Shown: in pieces, positions 1 to 12,925 of the stretch
How the letters are laid out: each line of letters opens with the position of its first letter
Numbering within the stretch: the stretch's first letter is position 1
Assembly: GCA_039621445.1 (NCBI GenBank)
Contig: CP154954.1
Span: 76,148,634-76,212,633 of the forward strand
Source: Euglena gracilis
Lineage: Eukaryota; Euglenida; Euglenophyceae; Euglenales
Length of the DNA: 64,000 nt
Reading direction: 5' to 3'
Program-made: the position numbers and the translations under genes
The notes under the pieces: model-generated
Seen by the model: the letters and a program-made list of their open reading frames with translations, nothing else
Told to the model about the DNA's origin: nothing
Database searches by the model: none

Positions 1-880
1 ACAATCGAAGAAATCTGGCTGGGCGGAAATTCTCCTACAGTGCACACATTTAAAGGAAGTGTCGGAGTTGTGGTCCTGGTCGCGTATGTTAGTCTGGTGG
101 GGGTGTGTGTATAAGTTGGGATGCGCTTTTGAAGCTGCTGGGGTGTGTAAAGATGTGTCTGAAAGCGATACATCTGGTGGAAAACGGGATGTTGGTGCAG
201 CTGGGCGACTACTCGACACGGTACGTACTTCAAGCCTTTGGGCTTTCGTCTCGTAACCCAGTGGAACGAGGGGGGTACCGCTTCTCGCTTGCCCTGCCTC
301 GTGGGGAACAGAAGTTGGTGTGTCAAAGGGCAGCGGGTGAACTTTCTCCGTACACCCTGTGTGGAAAACATTGGTTCGTGTGGTTGGTACCAGGGTAAAA
401 ATTTTCGAAAACGGTGTGGAAAAATTGGTGGCTGTCGCGGTTGACGCCACATGTGATGAGGGTTTGGGGGGCAATGAAGAGCATGGTGATGTGCGCAAAC
501 CGTGGGAGTGGCAATCCACTACCAGCCGGTGCTGACGTAAAAAGGGGTATCCCAGAATTACGTCACAACCGTGGATTCCGGATTCGTATCCCCAGGTATC
601 TGGAAAAATTTGTGTTTGCGGGGGGTGTGAGTGGTGCTTGGGGATGAGGGGTAGGACAATGTCCAAAAAGCATCCCAAGTCACCACCGCACATGGAGGTG
701 TTGTCAGCCGTCGTAATTTTGATCGGCTTCTTGGCTTGCACCAAGAGGGGGGTTGGTATCAACCCGAACCGAACAAGTAGTGCAATGCGACAACCAGTGT
801 CAATAAGAATTTTGACTTCGATCGCATCGTGGTCCGGTTTTTTTTCGCGTCCGTGACGTCATCGCACGCATCGAAAAAAG
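1..880. other. No gene recognised
   Basis: Mixed-composition sequence with only short random open frames, no splice-framed exon and no repeat I could match elsewhere in the window. Confidence 0.5.
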
Positions 881-887
881 CAAAAAA

Positions 888-1880
888 GCACTAAAAATGT
901 TTGCGTCCTCCCCGTCCTCATTCAATTCCTAATTCAGAAGAGATTCCCACGGCCGCCTCCTGTCCTCTCTGGGTGTCGCCGCCGTGGACTTCATCGATCT
1001 GGTCCCTCCAGAACGTGACGTCCTTGACCTGCGGCAGGGACAGCGGACCCGGGCAACAACCGCAGGGGCACATGCATCCACATTGACTTCTTCAGCGGCA
1101 CGTGCCCAGCTGCTGCATTATTCCCAGGCCTCTTCCTTTCAATTGTGGGATCGCCTTGTTTTTAACATTTGGTGCAAGTGGTGCTTCGTTTTAAGCTTAT
1201 CATTTCAATACCCTTTGTATATTCTCATATATCATTAATACCCTCTTCATTTACTCATACTTACATATGTTTGTATACTTACTCATCAATATATATAAAC
1301 CAGTATATGTGTATATAAACGAGCGGGTATAGGAATTAGAGCTGAGCTCTTTGGGAACTCCTCTAACCCCCCCGCTCATTTTCGGCTCAAATCAGGTTTT
1401 CCGGGTCCGGGAGGCCAAAAAACATCGTTTTGGCAATTTTTTTTCCTCGATTTTTCGACTTTTTTGACCCGTTTTTGACCCAAAGTCCATGGGGGTTGTG
1501 TCCAAAGCGGGGCAGGCGGGTCGAAAAACGCTCAATTTCGGCTCAAAAACAGGTTTTATCGGGTCCGGGAGGTCAAAAGGCATCGTTTCGGGTAATTTCT
1601 TTTCGATTTTTTCCCGACTTTTTTTGACCCGTTTTTGACCCAAAGTCCACGGGTTTCGGGCCCAAAACGGGGCGCTGGCGGGTCGAAAAACGCTTGTTTT
1701 GGCTCAAAAACAGGTTTTCCGGGTCCGGAAGGCCAAAAATCGTCGTTTCTGGCAATTTTTTTCGACTTTTTTTGACCTGTTTTCGACCCAAAGTCCATGG
1801 GTCCAGCGTTTTCGACATATTTCGACTTTTCGATTTTTTTTTGACCGCAGTATGACCCTGTGATATTCCCCAAAAAAACA
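888..1880 (+). repeat. Dispersed repeat, copy 1 (about 1 kb)
   Basis: Positions 905-1230 match 49262-49580 almost base for base (shared CCACGGCCGCC..TCCTGTCCTCTC, GTGGACTTCATCGATCTGGT and CTTGACCTGCGGCAGGGACA). The match continues through an AT-rich stretch and GAATTAGAGCTGAGCTCTTT to the TTTTCCGGGTCCGGGAGG blocks, which repeat about every 150-170 nt here (near 1395, 1560 and 1716). A plus-strand frame [20 protein letters not shown] and a minus-strand frame [20 protein letters not shown] are both open in the conserved part. It could be a captured gene fragment or a retroelement 3' end. Confidence 0.65.
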
Positions 1881-2104
1881 CGGTAGACAACTTTTTTGCT
1901 TGGGAAATATCTCCTGACTGGTGTGGAGTAACGGCTATTATGGGGGCTCGTTGGAATTCGTTGGGGGATCGTCTCCTAGCCTATAGGCCATTCACTTTGG
2001 GGACTGGAAATCAGGTCGCATCGATAATCCGCGGGTGCCCCGACCTACCCAGGGGGGGGGGGCGGAGGGAGGGGGGTCGCGCCCCCCCTCTGGCCAGGTT
2101 TGTT

Positions 2105-2215
2105 AGCTTCGCTCTTACTCTAAAGAGATAAGAGCTCAGCGCCCCCCCCCCCAAAATAAGACCCGGGTCTCATTTTTGGGTCCGTTGCTGGAAACCTCCA
2201 GGGGGGGGGGGGGCG
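2105..2215 (+). repeat. AATAAGACCCGGGTC module, copy 1
   Basis: Contains GCTCTTACTCTAAAGAGATA and AAATAAGACCCGGGTCTCAT, then GGGTCCGTTGCTGGAAACCT. The same words recur in inverted orientation at about 50600-50700 and in part at 45540-45600. Confidence 0.6.
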
Positions 2216-2271
2216 TTATTTTGGTTTTTTTCTTGCCCCCCCCAGGGCCGAAAAAAACAAACACCATTTTT

Positions 2272-2284
2272 NNNNNNNNNNNNN
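2272..2284. other. Assembly gap, 13 N
   Basis: Runs of N immediately before the long simple-repeat tract, so the left border of that tract is not reliably joined. Confidence 0.99.
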
Positions 2285-2319
2285 TGCCTTAAAGTACCTG
2301 CCAGGGCATATGTTATGTG

Positions 2320-2357
2320 GTATATGTACTGTGTGTGTGTGTGTGTGTGTGCGTGTG

Positions 2358-2421
<64 letters not shown>

Positions 2422-3082
2422 TGGGTGTGTGTGTGGGTGTGGGTGTGGGTGTGGGTGTGGGTGTGGGTGTGGGTGTGGGTGTGGGTGTGGGTGTGGGTGT
2501 GGGTGTGGGTGTGGGTGTGGGTGTGGGTGTGGGTGTGGGTGGGGGTGGGGGTGTGGGTGGGGGTGTGGGTGGTGGGGGTGGGGGTGTGGGTGGGGGTGTG
2601 GTGTGTGGGGGAGCGTGCGAGTGAGGAGTGAGATGTGAGCGTGCGGGTGCGCGTGGCAAAGTGCGGAGGGTGCGCGTGAGCGTGAGGAGTGAGCGTGCGG
2701 CGGTGCGCGTGAGAGTGCGAGGTGAGAGTGAGCGTCAGGAGCGTGAGCGGTGAGGAGGAGAGTGCGCGTGCGCGTGCGCGTGCGAGTGAGAGCGTGCGCG
2801 GTAGCGAGTGCGCGTGCGATTTGCGTGCGAGTGAGAGTGAGAAGTGAGCGTGAGAGTGAGCGTGCGAGGTGCGCATGTGAGAGTGAGCGTGAAGGTGAGT
2901 GAGAGTGCGAGTGGAGGTGCGCGTGCGAGTGAGACGTGAGCGTGAGAGTGAGAGTGAGAGTGAGCGCGAGTGAGTAGTGAGCGTGCGAAGTGCGATGTGA
3001 GGTGCGAGTGTGTGTGCGTGTGAGTTGAGAGTGAGAGTGAGAGGGAGTGTGCGAGTGAGAGTGAGCGTGAGAGTTGAGCGTG

Positions 3083-3134
<52 letters not shown>

Positions 3135-3464
3135 TGTGTGTTGTGTGTATATGGTGAGTGTGTGTGTGTGAGAGTGAGAGTGAGGGTGAGAGTGAGTGTG
3201 AGGGTGGGGTGAGTGGAGTGGTGAGCGTGTGAGGGTGAGGAGTGAGAGAGATGAGTGTGATGGGGGTGGTGCGTGTGGTGAGTGTGTGTGAGTGTGGGTG
3301 TGGTGAGTGTGTGGGGAGTGTGTGAGTGTGAGTTGTGTGTGTCGAATGTGTGTGTGTGTGGTGTGTGTGTGTGTGGTGTGTGTGTGTGTGTGTGTAGTGT
3401 GTGGTGTGTGTGTGTGTGTGTGTGTGTGTGTGGTGTGGTGTGTGTGAGTGTTGTGTAGGTGTGC

Positions 3465-3496
<32 letters not shown>

Positions 3497-3805
3497 TGTG
3501 TAGTGTGTGTGTGTGGTGTGAGTGTGAGTGTGTGTGTGTGGGGTGTGTGTGAGTGGAGTGTGGGTGTGGGTGTGGGTGTGGGTGTGGGTGTGTGATGTGT
3601 GTGTGGTGTGTGCGATGTGTGTATGTGTGTGTGTGATGTGTGTATGTGCGCATGTGTGTGTGATGTGTGCATGTGTGTGTGATGTGTGTGTGTGATGTGT
3701 GTTTGTGTGTGTGATGTGTGTTTGTGTGTGTGTGTGTGATGTGTGTGGGTGGGGGGTGTGGTGTTTGTGTGTGTGCTGTGTGTGTTGGGTGTGTGCTCTG
3801 TGTGT

Positions 3806-3862
<57 letters not shown>

Positions 3863-3871
3863 TGTGTGTGT

Positions 3872-3911
<40 letters not shown>

Positions 3912-6900
3912 TTGTGTGTGTGTGAGGGGTGTGTGGAGGGTGTGCGGTGAGTGTGAGTGTGGGTGTGTGAGTGTGTGTGATGGAGTGTGTGTGGAGTGTG
4001 AGGTGTGTGTGAGTGTGTGTGGTGTTGTGTGTGTGTGTGTGGAGTGTGCGTGTGCGTGTGAGTGGGAGTGAGTGAGGTGGAGGGGGTGCGGGGTGAGGGT
4101 GGGTGGCGTGGGTGGGGGTGGGGGAGTGGGTGGGGGGGGTGGGTGTGTGTGGGGTGGGGGGGGTGTGTGGGGGGTGGGGGAGTGGTGAGGTGAGTGGTGG
4201 TGGGGGGTGAGTGGGTGTGGGGGGAGTGGTGGGGGGGTGCGTGGGTGTGCGTGAGTGGTGGGGGAGTGGGGGGGTGGGGGGAGGGGGGAGTGAGGGGGGG
4301 AGGGGAGGGGGCGGAGGTGTGAGGTGGTGGGGGGGTGAGAGGGGCGTGGGGGGTGCGAGGGGTGGGGGGGGGTGGGGGGTGGGAGGGGTGGGGGTGGGGG
4401 TGGTGGTGTGGGTGGGTGGGGGGGGGGCGTGGAGTGGGGGTGAGGGGTGTGGGGGGGTGGGGGGGTGGGTGGTGGGGTGGGGGGTGGGGGGGGGGGGGGG
4501 GGGGGGGGTGGTGGGGGAGGTGGGGAGGGGAGAGTGAGTGAGGGGGGGGTGGGTTGCGGGGGTGGCGTGAGTGTGGAGTGCGGGGGGAGAGTGGGTGGTG
4601 GGAGTGGAGTGAGAGTGGAGTGGGGGAGAGGTGGTGAGGGGAGGTTGTGGAGTGAGAGTGAGGGGGTGAGAGGGAGTGGGGTGGAGGGGGTGAGGGTGGA
4701 GTGAGAGTGGTGAGGAGTGGGTGGAGGGAGGGTGAGGGTGGGGTGGGGTTGAGGGGGAGGGTGGGTGTGAGGGGGGGTGTGGGGTGTGGTGTGTGGGGGG
4801 TGGGGCGTGGGTGTGGGTGAGGGGTGTGGAGTGGGGTGGGTGTGTGTGTGGTGTGAGGGGTGGGGGTGTGGTGTGTGTGGGGGTGAGTGTGGTGTGTGTG
4901 TTGTGTGTGTTGGGGGTGGTGGATGGGGTGGTGTGTGGGGGGGTGTGGGGGGGAGGTGTGTGTGTTGTGTGTGTGGGGTGTGTGTGGTGGTGTGGGTGGG
5001 TGTGTGGGGGTGTTGGGTGTGGGGGTGGGTGTGAGGGGTGTGGGTGGGGTGGGGGGGTGGTGTGGGGTTGGGGTGGTGTGTGGGGGGGGGTGGTGGTGAG
5101 GGGTGTGGGGTGTGTGTGGGGGGGGTGGTGGGGGTGTGTGCGTGTGGGTGGGTGTGGGGAGGGTGTGGTGGGTGGTGGGTGATGTGGTGTGGGTGTGGGG
5201 TGTGGGGGGGTGTGTGGGGTTGGGTGTGTGGGTGGTGTGTGTTGTGAGTGTGTGAGGGTGTGCGTGGAGGGTGGTGGTGGGTGGGTGTGTGTGGAGGGGG
5301 TGGTGTGCGTGTGAGTGAGTGTGTGTGAGTGTGGGGAGTGGCGGGGGAGTGTGGGGTGGGGGTGGGGTGTGGGGGTGTGGGTGTGAGTGGTGGGGTGTGG
5401 GGGGGGTGTGGGTGTGGGTGTGGGTGGGGTGGGGGTGAGGTGGGGTGAGTGGGAGTGGTGAGTTGAGTGTGAGTGTGAGTGCGTGGTGGGGGTTGTGGGT
5501 GAGTGGGGTGGTGAGTGGTTGCGTGAGGGTGAGTGGTGGGTGGGTGTGGGTGAGGTGTGTGGGGAGTGGGTGAGGGGCGTGGGTGAGAGGGCGGCGTGAG
5601 CGTGCGGGAGTGTGAGTGGAGTGGAGTGCGCGTGGAGTGCGTGGAGTGGGTGAGAGTGCGAGGTGGAGTGTGGGGGTGTGTGGTGTGTGTGTGTGTGTGT
5701 GTTTGGTGGGTGTTTGTGAGTGGGTGAGTGAGTGAGTGAGGGAGTGAGGCGTGGTGAGTGAGGAGTGTGAGTGCGTGGGAGTGAGTGTGTGCGTGAGTGG
5801 GAGTGAGTGAGTGCGTGCGTGCGTGAGTGAGTGAGTGGTGAGTGAGTGCGTGAGTGAGTGCGTGGAGGAGTGAGTGAGTGCGTGAGTGGGGGTGAGGGTG
5901 AGTTTTGAGTGTGAGTGAGTGAGTGGGTGAGTGAGTGAGGAGGTGAGTGGAGTGAGTGAGTTTGGGGAGTTTGAGGTGCGTGGTGAGTGAGTGAGTGAGT
6001 GAGTGCGTGGGAGTGAGTGTGCGTGAGTGGTGAGTGAGGAGTGAGTGAGTGAGTGGAGTGAGTGGAGGGGGGGAGGGGGAGTGAGTGGTGAGTGCGTGAG
6101 TGCGTGAGTGGTGAGTGCGTGCGTTGAGTGCGTGGAGGGGTGCGTGGTGAGTGGTGAGGCGTGAGTGAGTGGAGGGCGTGAGTGGTGAGTGGGTGAGTGA
6201 GTGGGGAGTGAGTGTGGGGAGTTTGCGGAGTGCGTGAGTGAGTGCGTGGTGAGTGAGTGAGTGAGGGTGGTGAGTGTGGGCGTGAGTGAGTGCGTGAGTG
6301 CGTGAGTGGGTGCGTGAGTGAGTGCGTGAGGCGTGAGTGCGTGCGTGAGTGCGTGCGTGCGTGCGTGGTGAGTGTGGTGGTGCGTGGTGAGTGAGTGAGT
6401 GTGAGTGCGTGAGTGTGCGTGAGGAGTGCGTGAGGAGTGAGTGAGGAGTTGAGTGAGTGAGTGAGGAGTGGAGTGCGTGCGTGAGTGAGTGGGGAGTGGA
6501 GTGGGTGAGTGAGTTGAGTGCGTGGAGGAGTGAGTGAGTGAGTGGGAGGGGCGTGGGAGTGAGTGGTGAGTGAGTGAGGAGTGCGTTGCGTGCGTGAGTG
6601 AGTTTTGAGGGTGAGTGAGTGAGTGAGGTGAGTGAGTGAGTGAGTGAGTGGTGGTGCGTGCGTGAGTGGGAGGTGAGTGAGTGAGTGCGTGAGTGAGTTT
6701 TGGAGGAGTGTGGCGTGGGTGAGTTGAGTGAGGTGGGTGTTGTGGGTGAGTGGGGGTGTGTTGGGGGGGGGGTGGGGGTGAGTGTGGGTGTGTGGTGTGG
6801 GTGTGGGGTGTGGTGGGGGAGGGGTGGTGGTTGGGGAGAGTGGGTGGGTGTGTTGGGGTGGTGTGGTGGGTGTGTGGGTGTGGTGTGGAGTGTGGAGTGT

Positions 6901-9900
6901 GTGGTGTGTGTGGGGGTGCGTGGGTGGGTGAGTGTTTGGGTGTGGTTGGGTGGGGGGTGTGGAGTGTGGAGGGGTGGGGAGTTTTGGTGGGAGTGGTGTG
7001 TGTGGGGGTTGGGGAGTGTGCGTGGGGGGTGGGTGTGTGGGGGGTGGGGTGTGTGGTGGGGTTTGGTGGTGTTTGTGGTGGGTGGGGTGGGGGGGTGTGT
7101 GGGGTGGTGGGGAGGAGTGTGGGGTGGGTGGAGTGAGTTGGGTGGGGTGTGGGGGTGTGTGGGTGGGGAGTGGGGTGTGGTGGTGTGTGAGTGCGTGTTT
7201 GGGGGGTGGGTGTGGGGGTGTGGTGGGGGTGGGTGTGTGTGTGGGGTGTGTTGGTGTGTGTGTGTGTGGGTGGGGAGTGGTGGGGAGTGGCGTGTTTTGG
7301 AGTGTGAGTGTGAGTGAGTGGAGTGGTGCGTGTGGGTGTTTTGGGGAGTGGAGGGCGGGTGAGTGAGGGGGGAGTGGGTGGAGGGTGAGTGGGTGAGTGG
7401 GGTGCGTGGGGGAGTGTGGGTTGGTGTGCGTGGAGTGCGTGTGGGTGTGGGGGGGTTGGGGTGGGGGGGTGAGTGCGTTGTGTGCGTGGTGAGTGGGGGG
7501 CGTGGGGTGGTGGTGTTTGCGTGGGGGGTGAGTGAGGCGTGGGTGGTGAGTGGAGTGAGTGAGTGAGTGGTGAGGCGTGAGGAGTGCGTGTGAGGTGTGG
7601 GTGAGTGCGGGGGAGTGAGGTGAGAGTGAGGGGGTGAGAGGGTGAGGGGCGAGTGGAGGGGGTGAGGGGGTGAGAGGGAGTGAGTGGGGGGAGGGGCGTT
7701 GGTGCGGGGGGTGTTTTGGGTGGTTTGGGGAGTGGTGGTGTGAGTGAGTGGTTTGCGTGAGTGGGCGGGGTTTGAGTGAGTGAGGAGTGGGTGAGTGAGT
7801 GAGTGAGTGAGGGGTGGGCGTGGGAGGAGTGAGGGCGTGCGTGAGTGGGAGGCGTGGAGGAGTGCGTGGGGGAGTGAGGAGGGTGAGTGAGTGCGGGAGT
7901 GAGTGGTGAGTGCGTGGGGAGTGAGGAGTGCGTGAGGGCGTGAGGGGTTGAGGGTGAGTGAGTGAGTGAGGGAGTGCGTGGGAGTGAGTGAGTGGGGGAG
8001 TGGTGCGGGAGTGAGTGCGTGGTGAGGCGTGAGTGCGGAGTGCGTGAGTGCGTGAGTGAGTTGTGAGTGAGGAGTTTTGTGAGGAGTGAGTGGGTTGAGT
8101 GCGTGAGGAGTGGGAGTGCGTGCGTGAGTGAGGAGTGGGAGGGAGTGAGTGAGTGGGGTGAGTGAGTGAGTGAGTGCGTTGAGTGAGTGGAGTGAGGAGT
8201 GAGTGCGTGAGTGAGTGAGGAGTGAGTGAGTGAGTGAGTTGAGTGAGTTGAGTGAGTGGAGGGAGTGTGTTGAGTGAGTGTGTTGCGTGACTGAGTTGAG
8301 AGAGTGAGTGGCGTGGGAGGAGTTGAGTGAGGAGTGGGAGTGAGTGGGGGAGTGCGTGAGTGAGTGGTGAGTGAGGAGGGAGTGAGTGAGGAGTGAGTGG
8401 GTGAGTGGAGGGTTTGGGGTTTTGTGAGTGAGTGTGCGTGCGTGGGGGGGTGGGAGGGGGGTGGAGTGAGTGGGGGTGTGAGTGGGGTGGTGGGGTTTGG
8501 GTGGTGGAGTGTGAGTGGGTGTGGTGGGGAGTGAGTGTGGGTGGTGTGTTGGCGGGGGTGAGTTTTGGAGGAGTGTTTGGGTGGGTGTTTTGCGTGGGTG
8601 TGGTGAGTTTTGGGTGGGTGTGAGTGTGTGGGGAGTTTTGGGTGAGTGAGTGTTGGAGGAGTGTGGGGAGTGTTGGTGAGAGTGTGGGGTGAGTGGGTGT
8701 GAGGGTGGGTGGGTTTGGTGAGTGAGGAGTGTGTGAGGGTTTTGGGGGTGGAGTGGTGGGGTTTTTGAGTGAGTGTGTGGTGGGGGTTGGTGAGTTTGGT
8801 GGGGTGTTTGGTGGGGGTGGTGGGTTTGGGGGGTGTTGTGTGTGTGTGGGTGTGGTGTTGGTGGGTGTGTGTGGTGGTGTGGTGTGTGAGTGGGTGTTTG
8901 AGTGTGGGTGGGTGTGAGTTTTGGGGGTGTTGTGGGTGTTGGTGGTGAGTGTGTGGGGGTGCGTGTGAGTGTGTGTGGGTGAGTGAGTTTGGGTGAGTGG
9001 AGGTGCGTGTGAGTGTGCGTGGAGTGGGTGAGAGTGTGAGTTGAGTGTGGTGGGTGAGTGTGGTTGTGAGTGTGGTGGAGGCGTGTGAGGTGAGTTGCGT
9101 GGGTGTGCGTGTGAGTGTGAGTGGGCGTGGTGAGTGAGTGGGGTTTGGGTGTGAGTGTGAGTTTGAGTGGTGGGAGTGGGTGGGTTTTGCGTGCGTGAGA
9201 GTGAGTGAGTGCGTGCGTGAGTGGTGGAGCGTGGAGTGCGTGCGTGAGTTTGCGTGGGGTGAGTTGGTGAGTGAGTGGAGGGTTGCGTGCGGAGTTTGCG
9301 TGCGTGAGTTTTGGGGCGTGAGTGCGTTGCGTGCGTGAGTGAGGAGTGCGTGCGTGGGCGTTGAGTGCGTGAGTGAGTGCGTGCGTGCGTGAGGGTGGAG
9401 GCGTGCGTGTGGTGAGGCGTGCGTTGCGTGCGTTTGCGTGAGGAGTTGCGTGCGTGAGGGCGTGCGTGAGTTGTGCGGCGTGAGTGTGCGTGAGGGCGTT
9501 GAGTGCGTGGGAGTGCGTGCGTGGGAGTGAGTGAGTGGGAGTGTGGCGTGGAGGAGTGTGCGTGCGGAGTGTGGTGGGGGTGAGTGAGTGGTGGGGGAGT
9601 TTGCGTGAGAGTTGGGGCGTGAGGAGTGGAGTGCGTGGGTGTGGCGTGGAGGAGTGGGTGGAGTGGCGTGGGGGGTGGAGTGCGGGCGTGGCGTGGGTGA
9701 GGAGTGAGAGGAGTGGAGGGAGTGGAGGAGTGGCGTGGAGGTGAGCGTGAGAGTGAGCGGGAGTGCGAGTGAGTGGTGAGAGTTGAGGAGTTGGAGGCGT
9801 TTGCGGAGCGTGCGTGGGGTGGGTGAGTGAGTGAGTGGAGTGGGTGCGTGCGAGTGCGCGTGCGTGGAGGAGTGGAGTGAGTGCGTGCGTGAGAGTGAGT

Positions 9901-12590
9901 GAGGGAGTTGAGGGAGTTTGAGGAGCGTGAGGGGAGGAGTGTGGTGGTGTTTGGTGAGTGAGTGAGTGAGTGGGGTTTTTTGCGTGAGTGCGAGGTTTTG
10001 AGTGAGTGAGTGGGTTTGAGTGCGTGGGTGTGAGTGCGTTGCGTGAGTGAGGGAGTGAGGGCGTGAGTGAGTGAGTGCGTGTTGAGGGTGCGTGAGTGCG
10101 TGCGTGCGTTGAGTGGTGCGTGGGAGTGCGTGAGTGAGTGATGCGTGGTGCGTGCGTGGTGCGTGCGTGCGTGCGTGAGTGAGTTTGGTGGGAGTGTGCG
10201 TGCGTGCGTGCGTGAGGCGTGCGTGCGTGAGTTGCGTGGAGTGCGTGCGTGCGTGCGTGGAGGGTGCGGCGTGAGGCGTGCGTTTGCGTGAGTGGGGCGT
10301 GAGTGAGTGGGGCGTGAGTGGCGTGAGTGCGTGAGGCGTGCGTGAGTGCGTGCGTGAGTGGTGAGTGCGTGAGTGAGTGCGTGCGTGGGGCGGGTTGCGT
10401 GAGTGCGTGCGTGAGTGAGGGAGTGGTGTGGTGCGTGCGTGCGTGAGTGGTGAGTGCGTGAGTGTGCGTGAGTGCGTGAGTGTGGTGAGTGCGTGAGTGC
10501 GTTTTGAGTGAGTTAGTGGTGAGTTGGTGAGTGAGTGGTGCGTGGTGAGTGTTGAGTGAGTGAGTGAGGGAGTGAGTGAGTGAGTGAGTGAGTGGTGAGG
10601 AGTGGCGTGAGTTGAGTGAGGAGTTGCGTGAGTGAGTGCGTGTGCGGTGTTGGAGTGGGAGTGCGTGAGTGCGTGGTGGTGAGTGAGTGAGTGAGTGCGT
10701 GAGTGAGTGAGTGAGTGAGGCGTGCGTGCGTGAGTGAGTGAGTGAGTGGTGAGTGAGTGCGTGAGAGTGGTGGGGAGTGAGTGAGTGCGTGAGTGGGTGA
10801 GTGAGTGAGTGGGTGGGTGAGGGAGTGGAGTGCGTGAGTGAGTGAGTGAGGTGAGTGGGGAGTGAGGAGTGAGTGAGGGGAGGAGTGAGTGCGTGGGGCG
10901 TTGCGTGCGTGAGTGATTGAGTGAGTGAGTGAGTGCGTGAGGAGTGTGGAGTGCGTGAGTGAGTGAGTGAGGAGTGAGGAGTGAGTGCGTGAGTTGAGTG
11001 AGTGAGTTGAGTGGTGAGTGGTGAGTGAGTGAGTGAGTGAGTGAGTGCGTGCGTGAGGAGTTGGTGAGTGCGTGGAGGAGTTTTGAGTGCGTTGAGTGAG
11101 TGGTGAGTGAGTGGAGGATGAGTGCGTGGGGTGAGTGAGTGGAGGAGTGAGTGAGTGCGTGAGTGAGTGAGTGCGTGAGTGAGTGAGTGAGTGAGTGAGT
11201 GAGTGAGTGGGTGAGTGAGTGGTGCGTGAGTGAGTGCGTGAGTGAGTGAGTGAGTGAGGAGTGAGTGAGTTGAGTGAGTGAGGAGTGAGTGAGTGCGTGA
11301 GTGCGTGAGTGAGTGAGTGAGTGAGTGAGTGCGTGAGTGAGTGAGTGAGTGAGTGTGAGTGAGGAGTGAGTGAGTGAGTGAGTGAGTGAGTGAGTGGTGA
11401 GAGGGGTGGAGGGGTGAGAGGGGTGGGAGGGGGGGTGGGAGGGGGTGGGGGGTGGTGGGAGGGGTGGGTGGGGTGAGAGGGGTGAGAGAGGGGGGAGAGG
11501 GGGTGGGAGGGGTGAAGGAGGGGTGGGGTGAGGGGGGTGGAGGGGGTGGAGGGTGGGAGGGGTGAGAGGGGTGGGGGGTGAGAGGGGTGGGAGGGGTGGG
11601 AGGGGTGGTGGGGAGGGGGGTGGGGGGGGGGGTGAGAGCGGTGAGAGGGGGTGAGAGGGGTGGGGAGGGGGTGGGGGGGGTGGGGGAAGGGGTGGGGGGG
11701 GGGGTGGGAGGGGTGAGAGGGGTGAGAGGGGTGAGAGGGGTGGGAGGGGTGAGAGGGGTGGGAGGGGTGAGAGGGGTGGGAGGGGTGAGAGGGGTGGGAG
11801 GGGTGGGAGGGGTGGGAGGGGTGAGAGGGGTGAGAGGGGTGAGAGGGGTGGGTGGGGTGAGAGGGGTGAGAGGGGTGGGTGGGGTGGGAGGGGTGGGGGG
11901 TGAGAAGCGGGGGAGGGGTGAGATGGGTGGGAGGGGTGGGAGGGGTGAGAGGGGTGAGAGGGGTGAGAGGGGTGGAGGGGTGAGAGGGGTGGGAGGGGTG
12001 GGAGGGGTGGGAGGGGTGAGAGGGGGGGGAGGGGTGGGAGGGGTGGGAGGGGTGGGAGGGGGGGGAGGGGTGAGAGGGGGGGGGGGGGGGGGTGGGGGGG
12101 GGGGGGGGGGGTGGGGGGGGAGGGGGAGAGGGGTGGGAGGGGTGAGAGGGGTGAGGGGGGTGAGAGGGGTGGGAGGGGTGAGAGGGGTGGGGGGGGGGGA
12201 GAGGGGGGGGAGGGGTGAGAGGGGTGGGAGGGGTGGGGGGTGAGAGGGGTGAGAGGGGTGAGAGGGGTGAGAGGGGTGAGAGGGGTGGGAGGGGTGAGAG
12301 GGGGGGGAGGGGTGGAGGGGTGAGAGGGGTGGGAGGGGTGGGAGGGGTGGGAGGGGAGGGGTGGGTGGGAGGGGTGGGAGGGGTGGGAGGGGAGGGGTGG
12401 GTGAGAGGGGTGGGAGGGGTGAGATGAGTGGGAGGGGTGGGAGGGGTGAGAAGGGTGGGATGGGTGAGAGGGGTGAGAGGGGTGGGTGGGGTGTGAGGGG
12501 TGAGAGGGGTGGGAGGGGTGAGGCTGGTGACAGGAATGGGAGGGGTGGCAGGGGTGGTGGGGAGGGGTGGTAGGGTTTGAACGCGCTCAT
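2320..12590. repeat. Giant G/T-rich simple-repeat tract, 10.3 kb
   Basis: The plus strand is almost entirely G and T with scattered A and few C. Zones: (GT)n at 2328-2350, (TGCG)n at about 2352-2423, (TGTGGG)n at about 2424-2545, degenerate GTGAGA/GTGCGA to 3080, (GT)n with GTGTGGTGT variants to 4060, G-homopolymer-rich GGGGTG to about 5400, interleaved GTGA/GTGC/GTGT tetramers to 11400, then a 9-bp minisatellite. The minus strand has no stop codon over 3,426 codons, because the C/A/T words used here rarely make one; this is composition, not a gene. No coding, RNA or regulatory feature was found inside. Confidence 0.95.
11396..12570. repeat. 9-bp minisatellite GTG(A/G)GAGGG
   Basis: Long arrays of two 9-mers, GTGAGAGGG and GTGGGAGGG, in irregular alternation with G-run interruptions (about 12078-12120). 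The regular 3-4 G runs could form G-quadruplexes on the plus strand. Confidence 0.85.
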
Positions 12591-12593
12591 CAC

Positions 12594-12925
12594 TAAGGTT
12601 GCGTGGATTCTCTACAAGTCCTCATTGGGTGGGATGCGAATTGAGCGAGGGGAGAGGGTTGTTTGTTGGTTTATGCACCCTTATGCTCTAATTGTGCAGC
12701 AGTGAGCAAAAAAACATGATGCTTTTTTGGGGAAGTGTAACTAAGGAAATTGGGGAAGCCCAACGGCTCCGATTTGTACGTTGCTGCTATCTTACCAACC
12801 TGACTTCCTGATGGAATATACGGCGTGGAATATCTTTTCTGGTGTTGACTTGGGGGGACATCTTGGTGATTGGATGATTAGCAGCACAAAAATGCATGTA
12901 ACAGTGCGCTTCCTTGGGAAGCACA
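12594..12925. other. Nothing recognised
   Basis: Ordinary-composition sequence right of the simple-repeat tract. It is followed at 12930-13050 by a GC-rich patch open in several frames, without clear splice sites or a motif. Confidence 0.4.

Noticed and set aside
836-852. TTTTTTTTCG as a retroposed euglenid spliced leader end
   Set aside because: Only about 10 nt match, with no open frame or other cDNA hallmark downstream.
2313-12593. 3,426-codon open frame on the minus strand
   Set aside because: Made only of CAC/CTC/CCC/ACT-type repeats of the simple tract; other frames are also largely open. It lacks complexity, splice sites and codon structure of a gene.
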